Positions 40,142 to 49,504 are shown, counted from the stretch's first letter. The stretch is 64,000 nucleotides of DNA from Streptomyces sp. R21 (GCF_041051975.1 NZ_CP163435.1:5675001-5739000), one strand, 5' to 3'. The notes: generated by a model from the sequence alone, not told the origin. Translations and numbers: made by a program.

Positions 40142-41083
40142 ATGCAGGTGCTGTCCGAAGGGCGACTGGCCTACGGGATGCAGCTCCCGGTGCAGTCGCA
40201 GAGCACCATCTACGCGGAGGGGTGGGAGGCCGGCGCCGGACCGGACGACCTCGTCGAGATCGCCCGGGCCGCCGACCGCTCCGGCTTCGCGTACCTCGCG
40301 AGCTGCGACCATGTCGCCATCCCGCGCCGCCTCGCGAGCGCCATGAGCACCATCTGGTACGACCCCGTCGCCACCCTCGCCTTCCTGGCGGGAGTCACGC
40401 GGAACGTACGTCTCCTCAGTCACGTCGCCGTCGTCGGACTGCGGCATCCACTGCTCACCGCCAAGCAGTACGCCACCCTCGACCACCTCTGCGGAGGGCG
40501 GTTGATCCTCGGGGTCGGGGCCGGGCATGTGCAGGAGGAGTTCGAGGTGCTGGGGGTGGACTTCGAGCGGCGGGGGGCCGTGCTGGACGAGTGCGTCGAC
40601 GCGCTCAAGGCCGCCCTCGGTCCTGATGAATTCCCGGTCCATCACGGGAAGTTGTACGACTTCGAGGGGCTCGGGCAGCGACCTCGGCCCGCCCAGGAGC
40701 GGGTGCCCCTGTGGGTCGGCGGCTCCTCGCCCGCCGCCGTGCGCCGGGCCGCCGTCCGGGGGGACGGGTGGCTGCCGCAGGGGGATCCGCGCGAGCGGCT
40801 GCCGGAGCAGATCGCGCGGATTCGCGAGCTGCGCGAACGGTCCGCCGTCCAGGGTCCCTTCGTCATCGGTGCGATCACCGAGCCGCTCTACGTCGGCGAG
40901 CCCGGCTGGGACGTCGGTCGCCGCACCCTCACCGGTGCCCCCGAAGCCCTCGCCGAGTCGCTGCGGGCGTACCGCGCGATGGGCGTGAACCAGATCCAGG
41001 TGCGGTTCCGCAGCCGGAGCCGCAGTGAACTCATCGACCAGATCACCGCGTTCGGGGCCGAGGTCGCCCCCCATCTCGGCTGA
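40142..41083 (+). CDS. LLM-class flavin/F420-dependent oxidoreductase
   Basis: A 313-residue luciferase-like TIM-barrel enzyme: LVEIARAADRSGFAYLASCDHVAIPRR, then NVRLLSHVAVVGLRHPLLTAKQYATLDHLCGGRLILGVGAGHVQEEFEVLGVDFERRG and VPLWVGGSSPAAVRRAAVRGDGWLP. The pattern suits the F420-dependent subgroup (TIGR03619-like), but FMN use cannot be excluded from sequence. ATG 40142 has AGGGGG 7-8 nt upstream; the frame extends leftward through the operators, which argues against an earlier start. The SDR gene follows after 42 bp, likely in one operon. Confidence 0.85.
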   Translation: MQVLSEGRLAYGMQLPVQSQSTIYAEGWEAGAGPDDLVEIARAADRSGFAYLASCDHVAIPRRLASAMSTIWYDPVATLAFLAGVTRNVRLLSHVAVVGLRHPLLTAKQYATLDHLCGGRLILGVGAGHVQEEFEVLGVDFERRGAVLDECVDALKAALGPDEFPVHHGKLYDFEGLGQRPRPAQERVPLWVGGSSPAAVRRAAVRGDGWLPQGDPRERLPEQIARIRELRERSAVQGPFVIGAITEPLYVGEPGWDVGRRTLTGAPEALAESLRAYRAMGVNQIQVRFRSRSRSELIDQITAFGAEVAPHLG

Positions 41084-41120
41084 GGACTGCTGAGGACTGC
41101 CGAGGACTGAGGACTGAGGA
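41084..41120 (+). repeat. short tandem GAGGACTG repeats before the SDR gene
   Basis: The 42-bp gap between the LLM and SDR genes is four to five imperfect copies of (T/C)GAGGACTG(C). The last copy supplies the GAGGAG ribosome binding site of the SDR. Confidence 0.6.
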
Positions 41121-41125
41121 GTGAC

Positions 41126-41902
41126 ATGGGCAAGCTGGACGGTCGCGTCGTCATCGTCACCGGTGCGGCGCGTGGGCAGGGCGAGCAGGAGGCGCGGCTG
41201 TTCGCGGCGGAGGGGGCGAGGGTCGTCGTAGCCGATGTGCTCGACGATCAAGCCGAGGCGCTGGCCAAGGAGTTGGGGGCGCTGCACGTCCGTCTCGACG
41301 TGAGCAAGGAGGCGGACTGGGATGCCGCCGTGGCCGCCACGAAGGAGGCGTACGGCCGGATCGACGGGCTGGTGAACAACGCCGGCATTCTGCGCTTCAA
41401 CTCCCTCGTGGACACGCCCCTGGAGGAGTTCATGCAGGTCGTGCAGGTGAACCAGGTCGGCTGCTTTCTCGGTATCAAGGCCGTCGCCGGGGAGATCGCG
41501 GCGGCCGGCGGGGGCACGATCGTCAACACCGCCTCGTACACCGCGATGACCGGGATGGCGGCCGTGGGCACGTACGCGGCGACCAAGCACGCGATCCTGG
41601 GGCTCACCCGGGTCGCCGCCATGGAGCTGGCCCAGCAGGGCATACGGGTCAACGCCATGTGCCCGGGCGCCATCGACACCGCGATGTCCAACCCGGCCCT
41701 GCTGGACCCGGACGCGGATGCCGAGGAGATGTCGAAGGCCATCGGCGACCTGTACCGCAAGCTCGTGCCGCTGGGGCGGATCGGCAGGCCGGAGGAGGTC
41801 GCGAAGCTCGCGCTGTTCCTCACCTCCGACGACTCCTCGTACATCACCGGGCAGCCGTTCGTGATCGACGGTGGCTGGCTCGCGGGGGTCAGCATCCTCT
41901 AG
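41126..41902 (+). CDS. SDR family oxidoreductase (3-alpha/20-beta-hydroxysteroid dehydrogenase-like)
   Basis: A 258-residue classical SDR: TGAARGQGEQEARLF cofactor loop (about 12-26), D after strand 2 in VVVADVLDD (NAD preference), NNAGILRFN (about 86-94), catalytic Ser in NTASYTAMTG, YAATKH (Tyr about 152) and the terminal GQPFVIDGGWLAG. The loop resembles the FabG3/3-alpha,20-beta-HSD branch. It likely oxidises a hydroxyl on the pathway intermediate. GAGGAG precedes the ATG at good spacing. It is probably co-transcribed with the LLM gene; another palindrome pair follows its stop and serves the next operon. Confidence 0.85.
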   Translation: MGKLDGRVVIVTGAARGQGEQEARLFAAEGARVVVADVLDDQAEALAKELGALHVRLDVSKEADWDAAVAATKEAYGRIDGLVNNAGILRFNSLVDTPLEEFMQVVQVNQVGCFLGIKAVAGEIAAAGGGTIVNTASYTAMTGMAAVGTYAATKHAILGLTRVAAMELAQQGIRVNAMCPGAIDTAMSNPALLDPDADAEEMSKAIGDLYRKLVPLGRIGRPEEVAKLALFLTSDDSSYITGQPFVIDGGWLAGVSIL

Positions 41903-41906
41903 TCAT

Positions 41907-41921
41907 CTGACTGGTCATCAG
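41907..41921. promoter_or_regulatory. weak palindromic operator, site J1
   Basis: CTGACT-GGT-CATCAG, 10 of 12 arm positions, exactly 21 bp centre to centre from J2, which puts both on the same face of the helix. Confidence 0.5.
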
Positions 41922-41927
41922 CTATAC

Positions 41928-41942
41928 CTGACGGTACGTCAG
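41928..41942. promoter_or_regulatory. palindromic operator, site J2
   Basis: CTGACG-GTA-CGTCAG with perfect arms (the centre is also symmetric apart from one base), 51 nt before the LLM start at 41994. Confidence 0.72.
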
Positions 41943-41993
41943 AAACAATGCGGATCATGCACGTACACCATGAACTGGGGACGGTGAACCTCC

Positions 41994-43112
41994 TTGGAAT
42001 TCGGGCTCTTTGTACAGGGATACGTGGGCAAGCGCGCCGAGACCGACCCGCTCGCGGAGCACAAGGCGCTGATGGAGGAGACCGAGTACGTCATCCAGGC
42101 GGACAAGTCCGGCTTCAAGTACGCCTGGGCGTCCGAGCACCACTTCCTGGAGGAGTACTCGCACCTCTCGGCCAACGACGTCTTCCTCGGCTATCTCGCG
42201 CACGCGACGGAGCGGATCCACCTCGGCTCGGGGATCTTCAACCCCCTCGCCCAGGTCAACCACCCGGTGAAGGTCGCCGAGAAGGTCGCCATGCTCGACC
42301 ATCTCACCGAGAACCGCTTCGAGTTCGGCAGCGGTCGCGGGGCGGGCTCGCACGAGATCCTCGGCTTCCTGCCCGGGATCACCGACATGAACTACACCAA
42401 GGAGATCTGGGAAGAGACCATCGCCGAGTTCCCGAAGATGTGGCTGCAGGACGAGTACGTCGGGTTCAAGGGCAAGCACTGGCAGCTCCCGCCCAGGAAG
42501 GTCCTGCCCAAGCCGCACGGCAAGTCGCATCCGGCGATGTGGTACGCCGCCGGGTCCCCGCCCTCGTACGCGATGGCCGCCCGCAAGGGTCTGGGCGTGC
42601 TCGGCTTCAGCGTGCAGAAGGTCGCCGACATGGAGTGGGTGCTCGAGCAGTACAAGACGGCGGTCGTGAACGCCGAGCCCATCGGGGACTTCGTCAACGA
42701 CAACGTGATGGTGACGACGACGGCGATCTGCGCGCCCACGCACGACGAGGCGATACGGATCGCCGTGTCCGGCGGGCTGCACTACCTGCCCTCGCTGGTC
42801 TTCCGCTATCACGACACCTTCCCGCGGCCCGAGGGCTTCCCCGTGTGGCCCGAGACGCTGCCCGAGTACACCCCCGAGTTCGTCGAACTCCTCGTGGAGG
42901 AGGAGCTGTTGATCTGCGGCGACCCCGACGAGGTGCTCACCCAGTGCAAGCGCTGGGAGCAGGCGGGCGCGGACCAGCTCAGCTTCGGGCTGCCGGTCGG
43001 CGTCCCGAAGGAGGAGACCCTCCAGACGATCAGGCTGCTCGGCGAGCACGTCATCCCGAAGATCGACACCGACCCGGTGCACCGCACGACCCGGTTCCGT
43101 CAGTCCGCCTAG
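41994..43112 (+). CDS. LLM-class flavin-dependent oxidoreductase
   Basis: A 372-residue luciferase-like enzyme: MEFGLFVQGY opening, ASEHHFLEEYSHLSANDVFLGYLAHATERIHLGSGIFNPLAQVNHPVKVAEKVAMLDHLTENRFEFGSGRGAGSHEILGF, and a C-terminal helical cap. Its length and inserts suit FMN-type alkanal monooxygenase-like or F420 enzymes; Rv3520c in the mycobacterial steroid regulon is a functional analogue in context, not shown as an orthologue. The start seems to be TTG 41994, since the frame has a stop just upstream (TGA within 41985-41987) and family members begin MEFGLFVQGY. It heads an operon with the amidohydrolase and aldehyde dehydrogenase. Confidence 0.8.
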   Translation: MEFGLFVQGYVGKRAETDPLAEHKALMEETEYVIQADKSGFKYAWASEHHFLEEYSHLSANDVFLGYLAHATERIHLGSGIFNPLAQVNHPVKVAEKVAMLDHLTENRFEFGSGRGAGSHEILGFLPGITDMNYTKEIWEETIAEFPKMWLQDEYVGFKGKHWQLPPRKVLPKPHGKSHPAMWYAAGSPPSYAMAARKGLGVLGFSVQKVADMEWVLEQYKTAVVNAEPIGDFVNDNVMVTTTAICAPTHDEAIRIAVSGGLHYLPSLVFRYHDTFPRPEGFPVWPETLPEYTPEFVELLVEEELLICGDPDEVLTQCKRWEQAGADQLSFGLPVGVPKEETLQTIRLLGEHVIPKIDTDPVHRTTRFRQSA

Positions 43113-43130
43113 GCCGAGGGGGCAAGCGCG

Positions 43131-44861
43131 ATGCTCGACCACGTCATCAAGGGCGCCACCGTCGTGGACGGGACGGGCGCGCCCGCGTACACCGCCGACG
43201 TGGGGATACGCGACGGCCGTATCGCGGCCGTCGGCGAGGTGAGCGAGGAGGCGAGGACGACCGAGGACGCGCGCGGTCTCGTCCTCGCCCCCGGCTTCGT
43301 CGATCCCCACACCCACTACGACGCCCAGTTGTTCTGGGACCCGTACGCCACTCCGTCCCTCAACCACGGCGTCACGACGGTCGCGGGCGGCAACTGCGGC
43401 TTCACCCTTGCCCCGTTGAACCCCGACCGGCCCGCCGACGCCGACTACACGCGCCGCATGATGTCCAAGGTCGAGGGCATGTCCCTGGTCGCCCTGGAGG
43501 AGGGCGCACCCTGGAGCTGGCACTCCTTCGGGGACTATCTCGACGCTCTGGAGGGGCGGATCGCCGTCAACGCGGGCTTCATGGTGGGGCATTGCGCGCT
43601 GCGGCGGTACGTCATGGGGGCGGACGCGGTGGGCGGGCAGCCGACGCCGGAGCAGTTGCGGCGGATGCTGGCCCTCCTCCACGATGCGATGGACGCGGGC
43701 GCCTGGGGCCTGTCCACCACCCAGTCGTCCACGCACTCCGACGGCGACGGCAAACCGGTGGCCTCACGTCACGCCCGCCCCGACGAACTCCTGGCCCTGT
43801 CCAAGGCGGTGGGGGAGCACGAGGGTACGCAGATCGAGGCCATCGTCGCCGGGTGCCTCGATCAGTTCAGCGACGACGAGATCGACCTGTTCGTGGAGAT
43901 GAGTGCGACCGCCGGGCGCCCGCTGAACTGGAACGTGCTGACCATCGACGCCGCCGTCCCCGAGCGCGTGCCGCGCCAGCTCCTGGCAAGTGAGCGCGCC
44001 CGTAAGGCCGGTGGCCGCGTCGTCGCCCTCACCATGCCGATCCTCACCCCCATGAACATGTCGCTCGGCACGTTCTGCGCGCTGAACCTGATCCCCGGCT
44101 GGGGTCCGATCCTCGGCCTGCCCGTGCCCGAGCGGATCGTGAAACTCCGCGATCCCGACGTACGGGCCGAGATGCTGCGGCGCGCCGGCAGCAAGGAAGC
44201 GGGCGTCTTCCGGCGGCTGGCGAACTTCGGGCGGTACGTCATCGGGGACACGTACAGCGACGCGAACGCGGGCCTGACCGGGCGGGTGGTGAAGGACATC
44301 GCCGCCGAGCGCGGCCAGGAGCCGTTCGAGTGCCTCGTGGAGATCTGCGCGAGCGATCAGCTCCGTACGGTGCTGTGGCCGATGCCCACCGACAACGACC
44401 CCGACTCGTGGGCGCTGCGGGCCGAGACGTGGCGGCACGAGGACGTGATGCTCGGCGGCTCCGACGCGGGCGCCCATCTGGACCGCATGTGCGGGGCGCC
44501 GTACACCACCCGCTTCCTCGGCGACTGCCTGCGCGGACGGCAGCTGCTGCCGCTGGAGCAGGCGGTGAAGATGCTGACGGACGATCCGGCGCGGCTGTTC
44601 GGCCTGCGGGAGCGGGGACGTGTGCAGGAGGGCTTCCATGCGGATCTCGTCCTCTTCGACCCGGAGCGGATCGACGCCGGCAAGGCCACTCTGGTGCACG
44701 ACCTGCCGGGAGACAGCCCGCGGCTGGACTCCAAGGCGATCGGGATAACGGCCGTGTGGGTCAACGGGGTCGAGGCGATACGCGGTGACGTCGTCACGGG
44801 CGCCGTACCGGGCAAGGTGCTCCGCTCCGGGCGGGACACGCGGTCGGTGACCACCAGGTGA
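43131..44861 (+). CDS. N-acyl-D-amino-acid deacylase-like amidohydrolase
   Basis: A 576-residue amidohydrolase of the D-aminoacylase/dihydroorotase-like group. The metal motif is DPHTHYDAQLFWDP (about residues 58-71), with GNCGFTLAPL, GHCALRR, and a late GGSDAGAHLDRM (catalytic Asp). The C-terminal beta sandwich closes with LFGLRERGRVQEGFHADLVLFDPERI. D-aminoacylases deacylate N-acyl-D-amino acids, but members in catabolic operons may hydrolyse other cyclic amides or lactones. It starts 18 bp after the LLM gene and 22 bp before the aldehyde dehydrogenase, so these three genes are a clear operon. Confidence 0.85.
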   Translation: MLDHVIKGATVVDGTGAPAYTADVGIRDGRIAAVGEVSEEARTTEDARGLVLAPGFVDPHTHYDAQLFWDPYATPSLNHGVTTVAGGNCGFTLAPLNPDRPADADYTRRMMSKVEGMSLVALEEGAPWSWHSFGDYLDALEGRIAVNAGFMVGHCALRRYVMGADAVGGQPTPEQLRRMLALLHDAMDAGAWGLSTTQSSTHSDGDGKPVASRHARPDELLALSKAVGEHEGTQIEAIVAGCLDQFSDDEIDLFVEMSATAGRPLNWNVLTIDAAVPERVPRQLLASERARKAGGRVVALTMPILTPMNMSLGTFCALNLIPGWGPILGLPVPERIVKLRDPDVRAEMLRRAGSKEAGVFRRLANFGRYVIGDTYSDANAGLTGRVVKDIAAERGQEPFECLVEICASDQLRTVLWPMPTDNDPDSWALRAETWRHEDVMLGGSDAGAHLDRMCGAPYTTRFLGDCLRGRQLLPLEQAVKMLTDDPARLFGLRERGRVQEGFHADLVLFDPERIDAGKATLVHDLPGDSPRLDSKAIGITAVWVNGVEAIRGDVVTGAVPGKVLRSGRDTRSVTTR

Positions 44862-44883
44862 GTCACGAGCGGGCGGGGGCCAA

Positions 44884-46335
44884 GTGACCGACAGGCAGCG
44901 GCTGTTCATCGGCGGGGCGTGGGTAGAGCCGGACGGCGGGCACTACGAGGTGATCGACCCGGCGACGGAAGGTGTGGTCGGGTGGGCGCCGGAGGCCTCG
45001 CGGGATCAGGTGCACGCGGCCGCGGCCGCGGCTCGCGCGGCCTTCGAGGCGTGGTCGCGGACCCCGGCCGAGGAGCGCGCCGCCGTCCTGGACCGCACGG
45101 CGGAGATCGTCCAGCGGCACTTCGTCCCGTACGCCGACCTCGCCCAGGCCGAGAGCGGCGCGACGACGGGCACCGCGCGCGGGATGCAGGTCGGCGTGGG
45201 CGTGGCCCGATTCAAGCGGTACGCGCGCGTGGAGCCCGTCGAGCAGGCCCTGCCCCCGCAGATCAACGAGGCGGGGCCGTTCGGCAGGGCGGCGGTGATG
45301 GGCGCGGTCGCCGTACGCCGGGCCGTCGGCGTCGTCACCTGCATCACCTCCTACAACAACCCCTGGGCGAACCCGGCCGGCAAGATCGCGCCCGCCCTGG
45401 CCATGGGCAACACCGTCGTCGTCAAGCCGGCCCCGCAGGACCCGCTCTCCGTCTACCGGCTGGCGGAGGCCCTGGAGGCGGCGGGCGCACCGCCGGGTGT
45501 CGTGAACGTCGTGAGCGGCTCGCGCGCGGAGGTCGGCGAGGCCGCGGTCGACTCGCCCGACGTCGACATGGTCAGCTTCACCGGGTCGACCGCCGTCGGC
45601 CAGCGCATCGCCGAGGTGTGCGGGCGCGGTATGAAACGGCAGTTGATGGAGCTGGGCGGCAAGGGCGCGGCGGTCGTCTTCGACGACGCGGACCTGGCGT
45701 CGGCGGTGTCCGGCATCGGCACGACGTTCTCCTTCTACAGCGGCCAGATCTGCACGGCACCGACGCGGGTGCTGGTGCAGCGGGGGGTGCACGACCGGTT
45801 GGTCGCGCAACTGGCCGCGTACGCGGGCCATGTGAAGGTCGGAGACCCGCGCGAGCAGGGCACGGTCGTCGGCCCGGTCATCTCGGCGGCGCACCGGGAC
45901 CGCGTGGAGTCGTACGTCGAACTGGGTCGGAAGGAGGGCGCGTGCGTGGTCGCGGGCGGCGAACGACCGCCGTACGACCGCGGGTTCTACGTCGCTCCGA
46001 CCCTCCTCGCCGACTGCACTCCCGACATGCGGGTGGTGCGGGAGGAGATCTTCGGCCCGGTGGTGGTCGTGGTCCCCTTCGACGACGAGGAGGAGGCCAT
46101 CACCCTCGCCAACGACAGTGACTACGGCCTCATCGACTACGTCTGGTCCGGCGACGTGGCCCGCGCCTTCCGCGTCGCCCACCGCCTGCGCGCCGGAGGC
46201 GTCGGTGTCAACACGGTCGGCCGGAACATGGAGGCGCCGTTCGGCGGCTTCAAGAAGAGCGGGGTGGGGCGCGACGTGGGGTCGTACGCGCTGCACGCGT
46301 ACAGCGAGGTGCAGGCGATCGTGTGGCCGGGGTGA
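44884..46335 (+). CDS. aldehyde dehydrogenase (NAD(P)+)
   Basis: A 483-residue aldehyde dehydrogenase with the catalytic Cys290 (SGQICTAPTRV) and general base Glu256 (LMELGGKGAA), the cofactor region SYNNPWANPAGKIAPALAMGNTVVVKPAPQDP, FTGSTAVGQ and the EEIFGPVV loop. It would oxidise an aldehyde to a carboxylate for CoA activation. The start is GTG with a G-rich ribosome binding site. Last gene of the operon LLM-amidohydrolase-aldehyde dehydrogenase controlled from J1/J2. The N-Asn usually at position 160 appears in SYNNPW, typical for the family. Confidence 0.88.
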   Translation: MTDRQRLFIGGAWVEPDGGHYEVIDPATEGVVGWAPEASRDQVHAAAAAARAAFEAWSRTPAEERAAVLDRTAEIVQRHFVPYADLAQAESGATTGTARGMQVGVGVARFKRYARVEPVEQALPPQINEAGPFGRAAVMGAVAVRRAVGVVTCITSYNNPWANPAGKIAPALAMGNTVVVKPAPQDPLSVYRLAEALEAAGAPPGVVNVVSGSRAEVGEAAVDSPDVDMVSFTGSTAVGQRIAEVCGRGMKRQLMELGGKGAAVVFDDADLASAVSGIGTTFSFYSGQICTAPTRVLVQRGVHDRLVAQLAAYAGHVKVGDPREQGTVVGPVISAAHRDRVESYVELGRKEGACVVAGGERPPYDRGFYVAPTLLADCTPDMRVVREEIFGPVVVVVPFDDEEEAITLANDSDYGLIDYVWSGDVARAFRVAHRLRAGGVGVNTVGRNMEAPFGGFKKSGVGRDVGSYALHAYSEVQAIVWPG

Positions 46336-46371
46336 GTGATCGCATGCTCTCGTGGGCGAGGCCGCGCACCC

Positions 46372-46767
46372 TCAGTCCGCCAGCTCCACCCGCACCGTCA
46401 GCAGCTGCGTGCCCAGTGCGCGTACCGCCGTGCTGTTCAGGCGGGGCAGGGTCCTCAGGCGGGCTCGGGGGTCGTCCTCCGGCATGAGGTGGGCGGTGCC
46501 CGGGTGCCAGCGGCCTCTGATGCGGACGCGGACGGCCGGGTTCGCCTTGATGTTCCGTACGTACTGGGACTTCTCGCCGTACTCCGAGACCAGCCAGAAG
46601 GTGTCGCCGGTCCGGCGCCCGCCGACCGGGGTCTGGCGGGGGAGGCCGGAGGTGCGGCCCGTGGTCTCCAGGACGGTCTGGAGGGGCAGGCGGCGCAGCA
46701 GCGGGTTGCCGACGCGCCGCTGGAACGACGTCACGGTCCGGTGCTTGAGGTCGGCGTAGCGGGGCAT
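46372..46767 (-). CDS. Ddn-like nitroreductase/quinone reductase family protein
   Basis: A 131-residue split-barrel protein. The Ddn/DUF385 signature is ETTGRTSGLPRQTPVGGRR (about residues 34-52), followed by TFWLVSEYGEKSQYVRNIKANPAVRVRIRGRWHPGTAHLM. Studied relatives reduce quinones or nitroimidazoles with F420H2. It stands alone, convergent with the aldehyde dehydrogenase, three genes from the F420 precursor synthase. A palindrome is not evident upstream. Confidence 0.82.
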   Translation of the reverse strand: MPRYADLKHRTVTSFQRRVGNPLLRRLPLQTVLETTGRTSGLPRQTPVGGRRTGDTFWLVSEYGEKSQYVRNIKANPAVRVRIRGRWHPGTAHLMPEDDPRARLRTLPRLNSTAVRALGTQLLTVRVELAD

Positions 46768-46846
46768 CGTCCTGGGCTCCCTTCCTCGGGCCGGATCACT
46801 TCGATCCGGCGCGAGGTCAGACTATTTCGCCTCCGTGCTCACCGTT

Positions 46847-48385
46847 TCAGCGGTGTCCCAGGAAGATCGGGTTCGTGAACGCCGCCAGGGCTCCGGGCAG
46901 CGGGGCCACGGCCGCCTCGTGGCGGAGTTCTGCCCGGACGTACGCCGCGTACTGCGCCGTCGTATGCCATTCCACCGTCGCGGCGCCGGAGACCGGGATG
47001 ACCGCGCTGGTGAGCAGGACGCCCTGGTCGGTGACGAAGCGGGCCGTGCAGCGCGGGGCGCCGGTGACGTCCAGGCGGACCGTGACGGGCGCGTCGGGTG
47101 CCACCTCCAACCGCCCGCCGATGCCCGCGTGTTCGCCCTTCGGGCCCGCCGCCGAGAAGTCGAGCGAGATGAGCTTGGACTCGGCCACGTAGGAGCGGCC
47201 CGCGCGGATGCCGTCCTGGACGGCCTCGCGGGTCAGGTCGTCGGCGAGGACCACCGTCTGCGGGGAGCCGACCGGGTCGGGGTCGCGGTGGGCGTCGCTG
47301 TTGCCCATCGCCGGGATCCAGTCGTGACCGGCGCGCACGGAGGCGACGAGCATGCTGTCCCAGTCGGCGAGGGCCACCTCGTCGTCCGGCGTGTACGGGC
47401 CGTTCCACACCTCGATCGCGTCCGCCTCGCCGAAGCCGAACTTCCAGTTGCAGCCGACGCAGGTGGCGTGCGGATGGGCGGGGACGACCAGGCCCCCGGC
47501 GCGGCGGATCCGGCGGGCGTAGTGGCCGAAGCGGTTGTCGCGGGCCCGGTAGCGCCAGTCGACGAAGGTGCCGGGGTCGGTGCCGAGGGCCACCACGTGG
47601 CCGTTGCGGGTCGTGACCTCCTCGCCCAGCATGATCAAGAGGTCGTCGCCCGCCTGGTCCGCCCAATGGGGGTGCGCGGAGTGGGTGTTGTGCTCGGAGG
47701 TGTTGATGAAGTCCAGGCCGGCGGCGCGGGCGAGGGCGGCGATCTCGGCCGGGGTGCGGCGGCCGTCCGAGTACCAGGAGTGCAGGTGGCAGTCGCCCCG
47801 GTACCAGGCCCGGCCCCGGCCCTTCGCGCGCTCGGGCGGGTACACCGGTCGCGGAGTCTCGCCCGGTTCGCCGTACGTCAGCGTGATCGTGATCTCGTAC
47901 GGCAGTCCCTGCGGCGCCACCGTGTAGGGGCCGAGGGCGATGTGCCACGTGCCCGGGTGCACCGGGCCCGGGATGTAGCCGGGCGTCGCGTCGTCCGCCC
48001 GGACGAAGAACTCCGTGCGGGCCCCGCCCGACCAGCCGCGGAAGCCCGCGCCGCCCAGCTCGGTGCCGCGCTCGTCGAAGAGGCCGATGTCGAGGGCGTT
48101 GCCCGCGGTGCCGGCCGGCACGGACGGCTTCTCGTAGGTGTACGCGACGTGCAACTCCCGGACCCCGTGCGGGACTTCGAGAGGCACGTACACGAAGTCC
48201 GGCGAGCCGGTGGGCAGCGTGCCGCGCACCGTCTTCGTCTCCGGGTCCTGTCCGGCTGCCGCTGAAGCGAAGGTCACGCTTCCCAACGTAAGCGCGGCGG
48301 CGGCTCCCGTCACGAACAGCGCGCGTCTCGCGATGCCCGTGCCGTCACTTGTCTCGATTCCCGTGCCGTGGTCGTCCTCGCACAT
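46847..48385 (-). CDS. exported PHP-domain metallohydrolase (CehA/McbA family)
   Basis: About 512 residues. A Tat-type signal is visible (ARRALFVTGAAAALTLGSVTFASAAA). The middle holds a beta-rich N-domain and the PHP core with metal ligands in GDCHLHSWYSDG (about 210-221), SEHNTH, PAHPH and GNSDAHRD. The CehA/McbA group includes carbaryl-type esterases and phosphoesterases. ATG 48385 is used because GGGAG lies 7 nt upstream; an ATG ten codons earlier is in frame. It probably acts outside the cytoplasm on an ester or phosphate bond; the substrate is unknown. Confidence 0.8.
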   Translation of the reverse strand: MCEDDHGTGIETSDGTGIARRALFVTGAAAALTLGSVTFASAAAGQDPETKTVRGTLPTGSPDFVYVPLEVPHGVRELHVAYTYEKPSVPAGTAGNALDIGLFDERGTELGGAGFRGWSGGARTEFFVRADDATPGYIPGPVHPGTWHIALGPYTVAPQGLPYEITITLTYGEPGETPRPVYPPERAKGRGRAWYRGDCHLHSWYSDGRRTPAEIAALARAAGLDFINTSEHNTHSAHPHWADQAGDDLLIMLGEEVTTRNGHVVALGTDPGTFVDWRYRARDNRFGHYARRIRRAGGLVVPAHPHATCVGCNWKFGFGEADAIEVWNGPYTPDDEVALADWDSMLVASVRAGHDWIPAMGNSDAHRDPDPVGSPQTVVLADDLTREAVQDGIRAGRSYVAESKLISLDFSAAGPKGEHAGIGGRLEVAPDAPVTVRLDVTGAPRCTARFVTDQGVLLTSAVIPVSGAATVEWHTTAQYAAYVRAELRHEAAVAPLPGALAAFTNPIFLGHR

Positions 48386-48523
48386 GCTGCTGCTCCCAGG
48401 TGTCGTGAGGGACATGGGTGGTGCAGGGGTCGTACTGGACCCTGGTATTCAGCCGTGAACAGCGGTGCAAGGAAAGGGGGTTGATGGGTTTCGACTTGGC
48501 GGCGGCGATGCTAGGAAGTGCGC

Positions 48524-49435
48524 ATGCGGCCTCTGCGGATCGCCACGACGATCTTCCTCACCGATGAGACGATCACCCCGACCCGGCTGGCCCGGGAGCT
48601 GGAGCAGCGCGGTTTCGCCGGGCTGTACCTCCCCGAGCACACGCACATCCCCGTCGAGCGGACGACGCCGTACCCGGTGGGCGGGGAACTGCCACCCGAG
48701 TACGGCCGCACCCTCGACCCGTTCGTCGCGCTCGGCCAGGCGGCCGCGGTGACGGAGCGCCTGCGCCTGGGCACCGGCATCACGCTCGTCGCGCAGCACG
48801 ACCCCATCGTGCTGGCCAAGCAGGCCGCGACCCTCGACCACCTCTCCGGCGGCCGCTTCACGCTCGGCATCGGCTTCGGCTGGAACGTGGAGGAGGCCGC
48901 CGACCACGGCGTCGACTGGCGTACGCGGCGGGAGCTGGGCCGGGACCGGATGGCGCTGATGCGGGCGCTGTGGGCGGAGCGGCCGACGGCGTACGAGGGC
49001 CGGTTCGGGTCGGTCCGGGCCAGCCACGCCCACCCCAAACCTGTGCAGAAGCCGCGCGGGCCGGTGGTCGGGCCGCGCACGCTCGTCGGGGGCGCGGCAG
49101 GGCCGAAACTGTTCGCACACATCAGCGAGTACGCGGACGGTTGGATGCCGATCGGCGGGCGCGGCCTCGCCGAGTCGATCCCCGTGCTGCGCGCCGCCTG
49201 GACCGACGCGGGCCGGGATCCCGCGGATCTCCAGGTCGTCCCGTCCGCCGTCCTGCCCACCCCGGGCAAGCTCGCGCACTACGCGGAGCTGGGCATAGAG
49301 GAGGTGGTGCTGCAACTGCCGCCGGGCGACGAGGGGGACGTACTGCGGGTGCTGGACGAGTACGAGCGGTACCTGACCGGTGCCGGAACCGGTACCGATG
49401 GCGCCACCAGGGCCGATTCCAGTGCCACCGTGTAA
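48524..49435 (+). CDS. LLM-class F420-dependent oxidoreductase
   Basis: A 303-residue luciferase-like protein of the TIGR03619-like F420 subgroup: RELEQRGFAGLYLPEHTHIPVER, RLRLGTGITLVAQHDPIVLAKQAATLDHLSGGRFTLGIGFGWNVEEAADHGVDWRTRR, and WTDAGRDPADLQVV. ATG 48524 is taken because AGGAAG stands 5 nt upstream; the GTG two codons earlier is less likely. It lies 70 bp before fbiC, which makes the F420 precursor, and this pairing supports F420 as its cofactor. The last residues are Gly/Thr-rich. Confidence 0.85.
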   Translation: MRPLRIATTIFLTDETITPTRLARELEQRGFAGLYLPEHTHIPVERTTPYPVGGELPPEYGRTLDPFVALGQAAAVTERLRLGTGITLVAQHDPIVLAKQAATLDHLSGGRFTLGIGFGWNVEEAADHGVDWRTRRELGRDRMALMRALWAERPTAYEGRFGSVRASHAHPKPVQKPRGPVVGPRTLVGGAAGPKLFAHISEYADGWMPIGGRGLAESIPVLRAAWTDAGRDPADLQVVPSAVLPTPGKLAHYAELGIEEVVLQLPPGDEGDVLRVLDEYERYLTGAGTGTDGATRADSSATV

Positions 49436-49492
49436 CGACCTGCGGTCGGGGATGAATCCGGCCGCCCTTTTCTGTGCTGATCAGCCCGATCG

Positions 49493-49498
49493 TATGCT
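49493..49498 (+). promoter_or_regulatory. -10 element of a probably leaderless fbiC promoter
   Basis: TATGCT ends 6 nt before the fbiC ATG at 49505, a spacing that would put the first transcribed base at or next to the start codon. No clear -35 or ribosome binding site is seen. Confidence 0.4.
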
Positions 49499-49504
49499 CG
49501 AAGG

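Noticed and set aside
41955-43736. 593-codon leftward frame opposite the second LLM gene
   Set aside because: Shadow of the LLM and amidohydrolase genes, with no family features.
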